From: Bacteroidales bacterium | Lineage (GTDB): Bacteria; Bacteroidota; Bacteroidia; Bacteroidales; F082 | NCBI GenBank assembly: GCA_016291135.1 | Contig: JAEFAE010000005.1 | Span: forward strand, 1-64,000 | Length of the DNA stretch: 64,000 bases | Direction of reading: 5' to 3' | Shown: positions 8,002 to 15,729 of the stretch, piece after piece | Layout of the letters: every line of letters begins with the position of its first letter | Position numbering within the stretch: the stretch's first letter is position 1 | Notes under the pieces: generated by a model | The model's database searches: none | What the model saw: only the letters and a program-made list of their open reading frames with translations | Told to the model about the DNA's origin: nothing | Made by a program: the position numbers and the translations under genes

Positions 8002-10530
8002 TCAGGACTCTTTCGTTTTAGCCTTCTTATTCTTCCGATTATCTGTTTTGGGTTTACGCCCCTCTATCATATTATCCGTTCCTATAACAGCCCACATTTG
8101 CCTAATTATCTCGTTTTCTTTATCAAGCATATTAATATTTGTTCCGCTCGGAACTGAGGCATAAACATAATTGGTCATGTGATGTTTCTTAGTATAGGAA
8201 GCTATTGCCGGCAGCACAAGACCTTCCTTGTTTAAGCACGGATAAGCAAAACTCATATAATTCAAATCGCCAATGATTAAATGCGTTCGCTCATAGTGAG
8301 TATCAGGCGCGACCTCCTTTTTGTTAGTTCTCGATATTGCGTGCACCTGTTGATCCAACGCCCACATAAACTCATCTGCATGAAGATATCCAGGTTGAAA
8401 AGTAAAAAGATGAATGTTATCCTTATTACTTTTATTAACTTGTTCAATTAAATTGTAATATTTGTGCTTGAATTCAGTCCTGTTGAAATTCAAATCAACG
8501 AAGAGAAAATTATGTTCATTAAACTTTTTTGATTTTAATTCATCCAAAATCATTTTCATAGCATTTATCTTATCGGAATGCAGCACTCCTTTCAAAGCGC
8601 TCTTGTTTGTATCAAATCTAACCTGTTTATCCGATGCATAAGCATATTTTTCATAGAAATCGCCTTTTTTTATAGTCTCATCAGAAAACAAACCATTTTC
8701 ATCTAGCCAAAACGGATAAGGATCCTCGTCTATGGGGAGTAAAGCATCAGCAACAATATCGTCCATAAGATAGCGTGTTATCAACTGAAAATGTATGCTC
8801 GGTATCACCTCGATTCCCGCCATACGCATCTTATAGCTATGCCAGCCATATGCATTTCTCTGATACAAACACTTTGATATACGTAATGCGTGATAAAGTT
8901 GGTCTGGGTTCGGTCTCTCTTTTATGGCCATATCTATTACTATATCTGTGCTTATTTCTGAAGATTGTATTTTTTCATCCGCTGTGATAACACCTATTTT
9001 ACAGGCCTTCCTTAATTTATCCGACAGGGCATTAAATGGACATTGAGCAATTTCCTCTTTTGTCAACCGAGACAAGCCATCGACCATAATATAATCAAGT
9101 ATCTTCCCTCCATTATCTTTTGGCAAATACTTATCTATAATATCCAATAGATTATTAAACGTTGTCAATCCATCAGCCATCCGATTTCCTTTATTCAACT
9201 CATCTCTACCAACAATCTTCACCAACGAATCCTCTGGAACAAATAACTTACACAACAACATATCTCCTGTATCAGGAGCTCCCTTTTGATGGCGCAAATG
9301 CAATCCATGTGTTCGTCCATTATAATAAATAAAACTGCTTCGAATATGACTGGCAAAAGTCCGAGTTTGTTTTTCTGAAGGTTTACTACCCATTATTGAA
9401 GGCAGCCCGTATTTTACCAAATATCCATTTTTCGGTTTATCCTTCTCACAACACGAATTATCCAAATACCACACCATTCTTTGTAATAGTTCCACAGAGG
9501 AGTCCGCGAACTTATTCCCAGACCTAATATTCCGTATTAAACGCTGCATATAAAAATCATAGTATTTACTTTTTAATGAAACGCCGTCTTTATTTAATGA
9601 TATAAAAAGGATCTTTTCATCTGCATGTCTTTTTGATTTACCGACACCCTTAACCTCCTGATTTATTTCAACTAGCTTTTTAATATAATTACACTCATCT
9701 CCTTCTATAATACTTTTTAAAACTTCATTTTCAACATCTTCTTTCTCCTCGTATTTAAGAAACTGATCAACCAAATTACCCTTTTTCTTCAATTCTTCCT
9801 CAATAAATCTTGCAAAAACACCATAATATACAGCAACTTCTTTATTAAACCTCCTTAATTCCCTCCTATCATTTTCTTCACCATGACTTTTTACCCATTC
9901 TTTTACACGACTGGTAAATCTTTTTATGATATTATATGTTGTTTCTTCAACAACATACATTCGTAAAAGCGAAGTGCTGTAATTTTTAACTGCATCTTCC
10001 AAAGCTTTCTCAACATCCCCTTTATTCCTATAGTAATCCAAACCATAACGCTCATTCCAATAACTTTCTATTAACTCTTTATTATCATTTAAAGTTTCTT
10101 CTACAAATCTTATCGCACAGTTACGAGCAAACGTATTATCCTCACTATATTTCTTATGGAATTTCTTCAACTTTTCATCCTTCTCCATCTGCTTTCTTAC
10201 ATATTCTTTGATGATTTCTGTTACAGAGTCCGCAACAAGCATTTTTAAAACCGAGACATCATCAAATATAAAACTCTTATTTATTGCAGAAGACAATGGG
10301 CTAAAACTTTCAAATGCATTAACTTCATCTGTTTCATTTTGGGAGATATATAGTCCTTCACACATCTGCATAGCAAGATGTATCTTATTTACTCCATGCT
10401 CACCTCGAGCCAAAACAAGTAAACCATCAGAGTTCTCAGTATTATGTTCCAATTGTATGCCGCCATAGAACAACTCATCTAGTCCTTCTATGCCCGTACT
10501 CAGTTTTTTCTTGTTGTTATTGTTCTCCAT
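8002..10530 (-). CDS. KaiC/RecA-like ATPase with large insertion and degenerate P-loop
   Basis: An 842-residue protein. It opens with LSTGIEGLDELFYGGI (residues 10-25), the hallmark entry of KaiC-type RecA domains. The P-loop position reads RGEHGVNKIH instead of GxxGxGKT, so the Gly before Lys is Asn and the Thr is Ile. Residues about 65-430 are a long, charged helical insertion. The fold then resumes with a Walker B-like DYIMVDGLSRL, a RISK segment and GIEVIPSI, as in KaiC. The last 280 residues hold a second Walker B-like strand (THLIIGDLNYM), which suggests a second degenerate RecA unit, and a basic tail. It overlaps the SIR2 gene by 14 bp and is surely co-translated with it. A sensor or regulator of the SIR2 effector is my inference. 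Confidence 0.7.
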   Translation of the reverse strand: MENNNNKKKLSTGIEGLDELFYGGIQLEHNTENSDGLLVLARGEHGVNKIHLAMQMCEGLYISQNETDEVNAFESFSPLSSAINKSFIFDDVSVLKMLVADSVTEIIKEYVRKQMEKDEKLKKFHKKYSEDNTFARNCAIRFVEETLNDNKELIESYWNERYGLDYYRNKGDVEKALEDAVKNYSTSLLRMYVVEETTYNIIKRFTSRVKEWVKSHGEENDRRELRRFNKEVAVYYGVFARFIEEELKKKGNLVDQFLKYEEKEDVENEVLKSIIEGDECNYIKKLVEINQEVKGVGKSKRHADEKILFISLNKDGVSLKSKYYDFYMQRLIRNIRSGNKFADSSVELLQRMVWYLDNSCCEKDKPKNGYLVKYGLPSIMGSKPSEKQTRTFASHIRSSFIYYNGRTHGLHLRHQKGAPDTGDMLLCKLFVPEDSLVKIVGRDELNKGNRMADGLTTFNNLLDIIDKYLPKDNGGKILDYIMVDGLSRLTKEEIAQCPFNALSDKLRKACKIGVITADEKIQSSEISTDIVIDMAIKERPNPDQLYHALRISKCLYQRNAYGWHSYKMRMAGIEVIPSIHFQLITRYLMDDIVADALLPIDEDPYPFWLDENGLFSDETIKKGDFYEKYAYASDKQVRFDTNKSALKGVLHSDKINAMKMILDELKSKKFNEHNFLFVDLNFNRTEFKHKYYNLIEQVNKSNKDNIHLFTFQPGYLHADEFMWALDQQVHAISRTNKKEVAPDTHYERTHLIIGDLNYMSFAYPCLNKEGLVLPAIASYTKKHHMTNYVYASVPSGTNINMLDKENEIIRQMWAVIGTDNMIEGRKPKTDNRKNKKAKTKES

Positions 10531-11629
10531 TTTTAAGTTCTCCTAGCATTTTATAAATATGACCATATCCTTGTTCATCATATAGAACCGTGAGGCCGTT
10601 TTTTTCATGAAATTTATTTTTAATACTATCTTTTATTTTCTTTTTTGCATCACCACAACCAGCCGTAATATAATATAGATTTCCGTGATGCTTTCCTTTT
10701 ACATAGTGCAGCAAACGTTGGTTGGTGTAATCATCAAGCGAAAGGCCACAAAAAAGACATGTGTACTGTGACAGGAAATGAAGTTGAGAAGCAATCTGCC
10801 ATGAATAAACATTTCGTGAATCCTCGTAGAACTCATCCATTGAAAGCACTATTCTGTTGTCTTTTGGTGCCTGTATGTCATCGTAACGAGGAATAAAGCC
10901 ATGAACATGATAGATGTTCAAATGATTATATGTAAAATCAGTTTTACCTTTCCAATCGCAAATGATGTTAGGGGTTATTTCCCTAACTTCATTAACGCGG
11001 TTTTTATAATCTGGACAACTTTTCAAAAAGCAAATAGCATCACACAAGAATTGATCATAGTTTTGAGTAACAACGGCTCTGATATTGCGATTACGCAATA
11101 TCAAATCCGCAATGCTAAATAAAGAAAAGAAACTAGGCTTAATGTCTGTTTTACTATTCAAATAATCAACATAATTTTTACCCGCTTCCTCTATCTCTTT
11201 CTTTTCCATCCTGCCATATAAAAAATCCTGAATCAATTTCACATATACTTCATTTCCCAAAGTCTGTTTCACTATAGTTGCCTTAACATCACGAGGAAAC
11301 CTGAAATCAAAATCAATTTGTTCTTCCAATCCAAACAGCCTTTTTTTCAAAACCTCTTTGTTGCTTTCATCCTCATCACAAAGCATCTCCTTAATCAACT
11401 TTTTTGCAGAAGATGACATTTCATCCGCCATCTGTTTCCCCATGTCATCCGCTGGTAACAATTGCATAACAGCATACGATAGCAAATGGTTCAGCAAGGC
11501 ATCCCATGAATAATCCACCCCGTGAGGAGCCTCAAAATCAATGCCAGCACCTAAAAAAAGAGCTATAGATCGTTCTTGCTTGAAGTCTTCTTCAAGTTGT
11601 TCCCAATGCAAGGGTTTTCTGTTTCCCAT
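10517..11629 (-). CDS. SIR2-like (probable NADase) protein
   Basis: A 370-residue SIR2_2-type protein. The nucleotide-binding FLGAGI lies at 25-30, the TQNYD motif (Asn190, Asp192) contacts NAD in the family, YHVHGF holds the predicted catalytic His243, and CLFCGLSLDD (291-300) is the typical C-terminal Rossmann strand. Stand-alone SIR2 proteins of this group in defence islands cleave NAD+ and stop phage growth by killing the infected cell. That activity is known for the family and inferred here. No zinc-ribbon of deacetylase sirtuins is visible. It overlaps the KaiC-like gene by 14 bp and lies 123 bp after the caspase-like gene. Confidence 0.85.
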   Translation of the reverse strand: MGNRKPLHWEQLEEDFKQERSIALFLGAGIDFEAPHGVDYSWDALLNHLLSYAVMQLLPADDMGKQMADEMSSSAKKLIKEMLCDEDESNKEVLKKRLFGLEEQIDFDFRFPRDVKATIVKQTLGNEVYVKLIQDFLYGRMEKKEIEEAGKNYVDYLNSKTDIKPSFFSLFSIADLILRNRNIRAVVTQNYDQFLCDAICFLKSCPDYKNRVNEVREITPNIICDWKGKTDFTYNHLNIYHVHGFIPRYDDIQAPKDNRIVLSMDEFYEDSRNVYSWQIASQLHFLSQYTCLFCGLSLDDYTNQRLLHYVKGKHHGNLYYITAGCGDAKKKIKDSIKNKFHEKNGLTVLYDEQGYGHIYKMLGELKNGEQ

Positions 11630-11752
11630 ACCTACGTTTCTATTACTTTGGTTGCAAGTTTATTCTTTATTTCGTTTTTTGCGTTTCAAAAACCTTTGCA
11701 AAAAGCATACAATCGCCTGAATAGTCCAGCCCTCATCCACAATGCGTACCAA
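11630..11752 (-). promoter_or_regulatory. Short gap with a weak promoter-like sequence before SIR2
   Basis: The only -7-like element is TAAACTTG (minus strand, 11662-11655), one base off TAnnTTTG, with TTG about 24 bp upstream. No clear terminator follows the caspase-like gene, so read-through from the genes upstream is also possible. Confidence 0.3.
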
Positions 11753-13234
11753 TCAGCCAAAACTCTTGATAGAAAAATCAAGTTTTATCTTGTTGTTTTT
11801 CACATAAACATCCTTGTATTCAACAGTATTACCATTGATGATTCTTTTTGAATACGACAAAGGAATAGGGCCGTCAAAACCCCATCCGTTTTCGATGTTA
11901 AAGTCAAAACTATATGTCCTGATATGATCATTGGGATTTGTCTTATCCCAATCCCACACTTCAACATTGAGATAGATATGGCTCTCTCCATTCAGGATGA
12001 ACGAATCATAGAAAACATTTGTGTTTTGAGGATGTCCAGCATCAACAGCTTTCCCCTCGTAAATAATATCAAACTCTTTGCCTCCATGCTTGCGCTTACT
12101 GTAATCTGGCCAACGCTTAGAATTCTCAATACACATGTCATCCTGCCACATTTTAACGACAACATACATCTCTAATGAATAATCTGTATAACCATCCCGG
12201 ATCCTCCCTGTTTGCCTGATGTGATTAAGGATGTATTTTAATGTGGTATGTCCCGCCACTCTTCCATCAGCATATTGAACAATTACACCACCCATAAAAT
12301 TCTGATATTTTATAGTTGTTCCACTTACAGTTTCCACTGGACCTACCGCAAAACCATAAATGCCTGTCTCACCGCCATGCTGCTTATAATACGCATCTAT
12401 GGTTGGATTCTCTGATGTAACAAATCTTGGACCCGTGCAAACAGGGACATCACCAAAAACAGGGAAAGAAGTGTTTTCCGGGTAGCACAAATCGTTCTGG
12501 TGTTGCTTGTTATCGTATGTTTTCTGACTTGTGTAGTCACACAAATCTTTTAACGACACGAAACCATCATGGTTAGTATCAGCATAACGTCTTGTGGCCA
12601 TTGATTTCCCATAGTCCCAACCTGCACCTTTGCACCAAGATTTTGTAAAATAATTCCCACTGGTATTACCCCAAGCACTTTCGTCACCATGACATGCGGT
12701 TATGACAAGGTAGTTGTTAGCACGCAATTCTCCCGTTTTAAGATTTAAATTGGCTTTGTTTGGCACAAAAGTGTTAATAATTGCCCTATTTACGTCCTCA
12801 GGGGTTTTCTTTGACAAACTCCTAGCTCGAGTAATGCTCTCACCAGATTGGCAGGATTCTATCATCAACACTTTCATTCCAGGGATTGTATCCAATAACG
12901 ATTTGAGTTGAGTATATGTAATTAAAACTGTCTTTGGTCCCCTCAAAACCATCGCCAGGCCACTCGTGTTTCCGTGACAATTGATATAGATGTAACTTAC
13001 GCTTCTATTATCGGCACTCATGAATACTTTTTCAATGGTGTCTCTCAACGTCTCATAAGTAACATTCGAAACTACCACTGGGGAAATATTGTTCCGATTG
13101 AACATGCCCGTCACCATCTTCCTGTTGGATTCTCTTCTAAGGTATTCTCGTTTTAAACTTTCCTGATCATCCGAACTAGTATTAAGTGTGATCATGTCGG
13201 ATGCTGTAATTATTAAGCCTAAATTATTATTCAT
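11753..13234 (-). CDS. Caspase-like (clan CD) protease with EF-hand, LGFP-like and C2-like regions
   Basis: A 493-residue protein from ATG 13234, which has GGAGA upstream. A longer open frame to 13375 overlaps the KwaB-like gene and is not used. Residues 1-185 form a caspase/metacaspase-like p20 domain with His87 in YINCHGN and Cys128 in IESCQSGE, the expected dyad. Asp219-Asp230 (DTNHDGFVSLKD) is an EF-hand loop, so calcium may control it, as in metacaspases. Residues 285-330 (HGGETGIYG through GGVIVQYADG) resemble an LGFP repeat, and 415-445 (IYLNVEVWDWDKTNPND) a C2-type strand pair. There is no signal peptide. It lies 52 bp after the KwaB-like gene. Cleavage of a toxin or of a neighbour's product on infection is inferred. 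Confidence 0.75.
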   Translation of the reverse strand: MNNNLGLIITASDMITLNTSSDDQESLKREYLRRESNRKMVTGMFNRNNISPVVVSNVTYETLRDTIEKVFMSADNRSVSYIYINCHGNTSGLAMVLRGPKTVLITYTQLKSLLDTIPGMKVLMIESCQSGESITRARSLSKKTPEDVNRAIINTFVPNKANLNLKTGELRANNYLVITACHGDESAWGNTSGNYFTKSWCKGAGWDYGKSMATRRYADTNHDGFVSLKDLCDYTSQKTYDNKQHQNDLCYPENTSFPVFGDVPVCTGPRFVTSENPTIDAYYKQHGGETGIYGFAVGPVETVSGTTIKYQNFMGGVIVQYADGRVAGHTTLKYILNHIRQTGRIRDGYTDYSLEMYVVVKMWQDDMCIENSKRWPDYSKRKHGGKEFDIIYEGKAVDAGHPQNTNVFYDSFILNGESHIYLNVEVWDWDKTNPNDHIRTYSFDFNIENGWGFDGPIPLSYSKRIINGNTVEYKDVYVKNNKIKLDFSIKSFG

Positions 13235-13286
13235 GATTAATCTCCTTATAATTTTTTTATTTCTTATTTTTCCAACATATATAATC

Positions 13287-14123
13287 CTACACCACCTTCG
13301 AAATCCCAGTGGAACTCGTGGCCACTTGAACTTCATCCTCCAACGGAGGCATGTAAAACCGCTGCTGGATGCCATAAAGTAACAAGCGAAGTTGGGTGTC
13401 GGTGTTTACCAAGAACTTCCCGGCTTTATCATCAAAATCCAAATTGCCGCCAACGCTCTTTTTGATGTATTCTTTTAAAGTAGCTTTCTCTTTGAGAGAA
13501 TACGCCTCATATTTTGTCAAAATAGAAGTGATGCGTTTTCTGTTCGACACACCAACCTTGTCCATTGGCAACGTTTTAGCATCCACAATATCTGACTGAA
13601 GAAAACGATTGGTCTCATCATCAGTAGCCACCTGATAATCCATTTTAAGACTACTGAAAATGCCGTATGCTTTTGCAATGTCCATAAAGTAAATCACTTT
13701 AGAGCTAGTGTCATAAATGCAGTTTGGAATAGGATTGATGTAGATGATGCCTTCGTCCTCTTGATACCTAAGGATGTCCCCATCCCAGGAAAACCATTTC
13801 TTCTTCAAATAATTACCTCTGGTAATTTTTTGCATGAAATAGCGTCCTCGGTCAAAAAAGGCGATGAACTCAATATTATCATACTGTTCCCTTTCAAGAT
13901 TATCCAAATCGGCAGCGTTGATCTGTTGGGCCAACAATGGCAAGAAACCCTCTTTTTGGTCGAAACCGTCTATCTTGAACCATTGGTTTGCTTCGGTATT
14001 GTTCGGGTCGTATGCTACGGCATCGTCCAATACGATTTCCGAAAGTTCGTCATTTATAACCTGGTCAATAATTTTGTACCAGTGTTCATTATCATCTTTG
14101 GTTTTCGCAACAAAAATACCCAT
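13287..14123 (-). CDS. kwaB-like: KwaB-like DUF4868 protein (Kiwa-type defence)
   Basis: A 278-residue protein that fits DUF4868 in its middle (about 83-165, IEFIAFFDRGRYFMQKIT then a Tyr-Asp segment) and its C-terminus (residues 234-270, where an acidic beta pair is followed by LRLLLYGIQQRFYMPP). DUF4868 is the KwaB family, the cytosolic, DNA-associated partner in the Kiwa anti-phage system. The gene starts 8 bp after a four-helix membrane-protein gene in the order known for kwaA-kwaB, which raises confidence. It is a little shorter than the E. coli protein (about 315). I could not test family membership by search, so the call rests on pattern and context. Confidence 0.6.
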   Translation of the reverse strand: MGIFVAKTKDDNEHWYKIIDQVINDELSEIVLDDAVAYDPNNTEANQWFKIDGFDQKEGFLPLLAQQINAADLDNLEREQYDNIEFIAFFDRGRYFMQKITRGNYLKKKWFSWDGDILRYQEDEGIIYINPIPNCIYDTSSKVIYFMDIAKAYGIFSSLKMDYQVATDDETNRFLQSDIVDAKTLPMDKVGVSNRKRITSILTKYEAYSLKEKATLKEYIKKSVGGNLDFDDKAGKFLVNTDTQLRLLLYGIQQRFYMPPLEDEVQVATSSTGISKVV

Positions 14124-14131
14124 AACTTTTT

Positions 14132-14710
14132 TTAATATTTATCCACATCCAAATACACCAATTCGTTTATTTTTCGCAGGTTGGGGAACGAGAGTCTGTT
14201 TTCACTTTTCCTTACCTTGCGTTTTGTTATCACGAATACTTTGACATTGTTCTTTGTCTTCACTCTATAATACCCATAACCAAACAAGATGAATATCGGA
14301 TTGAAACACAGTGATTTCGAAAAAGCCACAAACAAACAGACCATACAATACACAACTATGAGATTGGTCCAATCAACACCACCCGATGCGCTTGCGGGAA
14401 TACCCATGGAGACAAAAATGTACCCCAAATAAACGGGTAAATAATCATTGTTCACAGGGGATATCTCGTCAATATCATACGTAATGGAGTCCGCCGCTTG
14501 ATGCTTCATCCAATACAGCGACACAATGCTTAACAGCACTGGAACGCCAAGAAACACCAATAAGTCAAGACCTGCATCCACGCCATCAATTCCACTATTC
14601 CATAAATGCGTTGAGTTCTTAATAAAATAAACTGCGGGAAGCAAAGACGTAGCCGCCACTGCCATAAAGAACCACGAGAGTATTCTGTATAGTTTTTCTA
14701 ATTTGTTCAT
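14132..14710 (-). CDS. kwaA-like: KwaA-like four-helix membrane protein
   Basis: A 192-residue inner-membrane protein with four hydrophobic segments near 9-29, 47-68, 89-108 and 114-144, then FGYGYYRV and a basic cytoplasmic tail of about 45 residues. Size, topology and place directly upstream of the DUF4868 gene match KwaA, the membrane sensor of Kiwa, which is reported to respond at the site of phage attachment. It is the first gene of the same-strand run KwaA, KwaB, caspase-like, SIR2, KaiC-like. I found no clear TAnnTTTG promoter in the 270 bp upstream. The sequence alone cannot exclude another four-helix family. Confidence 0.55.
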   Translation of the reverse strand: MNKLEKLYRILSWFFMAVAATSLLPAVYFIKNSTHLWNSGIDGVDAGLDLLVFLGVPVLLSIVSLYWMKHQAADSITYDIDEISPVNNDYLPVYLGYIFVSMGIPASASGGVDWTNLIVVYCMVCLFVAFSKSLCFNPIFILFGYGYYRVKTKNNVKVFVITKRKVRKSENRLSFPNLRKINELVYLDVDKY

Positions 14711-14909
14711 TGATATATGTCTACAAATCGGTTAATTATAATTCAAACGACTCGTTACTTGACATCACTTTCCTGCAAGAAACGGGTATAACAAACACGC
14801 CAAAAGCTTATGCCTTATACGTTCAGGTCTTCTCGTTTTGCTTCAGGTACTTGGGGGTAAGGCAATCTTCCACAAAAGCAATCTCTCCTCAAACACCTTG
14901 TTTTATATA

Positions 14910-14929
14910 AAGCCTCTCCTAGGAGGCTT
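14910..14929 (-). terminator. Hairpin after the DUF3244 gene
   Basis: AAGCCTC and GAGGCTT form a 7-bp stem with a 6-base loop, 52 bp past the DUF3244 stop. On the minus strand the stem runs into an AT-rich TTTATATAAAA stretch rather than a clean U-run. The rest of 14711-14980 holds nothing I can name. Confidence 0.55.
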
Positions 14930-14980
14930 CAATGAATGAATCTGTTCTTCTCCTTCATAAACATTATCGTTTCGCGTTCA

Positions 14981-15364
14981 TCAATCCGTCACTGTAAATT
15001 CACCATAATACTCATCACCGTTGGAGAGCATAAAGGTGACAGTGTAATTTCCCGCATTGGGAATGTAAACCTGCAAACCATTCGGCGTCAGCACCGAGAG
15101 ACACTGTACGGAAGCGCCAGCCATCGTAGCAACTTCCACAGATACTTGCCCAATGTTTTCATTGAATACCACCGTGAGAACATGACCATTAATTGAAGGA
15201 TTAATTGAATTACCCTTGCTAAGTCCTGTATAGCTAGACACCTCTAGTAAATCAATTGGAATTCCATCTCCTTCCTTTGTTGACCTATCTTCGCCACGAA
15301 CGAAACAAAACACCCCTGAAAGAATGAAGCAGAGCATCAGCATCAATTTTGTTACTTTTTTCAT
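14981..15364 (-). CDS. DUF3244 family secreted protein
   Basis: A 127-residue protein with a signal peptide (residues 1-23, hydrophobic core LMLMLCFILSGVFCF) and a single Ig-like beta-sandwich that ends GNYTVTFMLSNGDEYYGEF, the common C-terminal pattern of DUF3244 proteins in gut Bacteroidales. It is exported to the periplasm or surface. The function is unknown. The promoter carries the shared 17-bp inverted repeat, and the next gene upstream encodes a membrane-bound TPR/HTH regulator, a pairing that suggests control by that regulator (inference). Confidence 0.8.
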   Translation of the reverse strand: MKKVTKLMLMLCFILSGVFCFVRGEDRSTKEGDGIPIDLLEVSSYTGLSKGNSINPSINGHVLTVVFNENIGQVSVEVATMAGASVQCLSVLTPNGLQVYIPNAGNYTVTFMLSNGDEYYGEFTVTD

Positions 15365-15409
15365 TTTTAGTTTGTTTTAAGTGAACATAATTTGTTGTAA
15401 AATCTGCAA

Positions 15410-15465
15410 CAAATTTACTCCAACCTCAGTATAGCACACAAGTTTTAGCGCAGGAATTTTGCGGG
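15410..15465 (-). promoter_or_regulatory. Promoter with upstream inverted-repeat box
   Basis: The minus strand reads TTG (15441-15439), 21 bp, then TAAATTTG (15417-15410). CGCAGGAATTTTGCGGG lies at 15449-15465, 31 bp upstream of the -7 element. A further stretch (GAAGGAAT, 15471-15478) is also shared with the copy at 5608. The rest of 15466-15729 is AT-rich with no gene. Confidence 0.65.
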
Positions 15466-15729
15466 ATTACGAAGGAATTATACATTAATTGAGCTTAGGT
15501 AGGTGGTAAAACCACTGATTATCAGCAATTTACAAATATACAAATTTTTATAAAATCCCTCCCGCATCCGCAGATTTCCCACACATTTCCATCTAAAAGA
15601 TATATCCAAAAGGGGAAAAGGAATTATCTTCTTTCAAGAATTAAACCAAAAAGAAATAAAAATAGCACCTTTCGCAAGCACGAAAGCACGCTAATACACA
15701 AAACATATCCTTTCAAGAAAAACCACCCA

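Noticed and set aside
13235-13375. N-terminal extension of the caspase-like gene
   Set aside because: It overlaps the KwaB-like gene and has no caspase-like features. ATG 13234 has GGAGA upstream.
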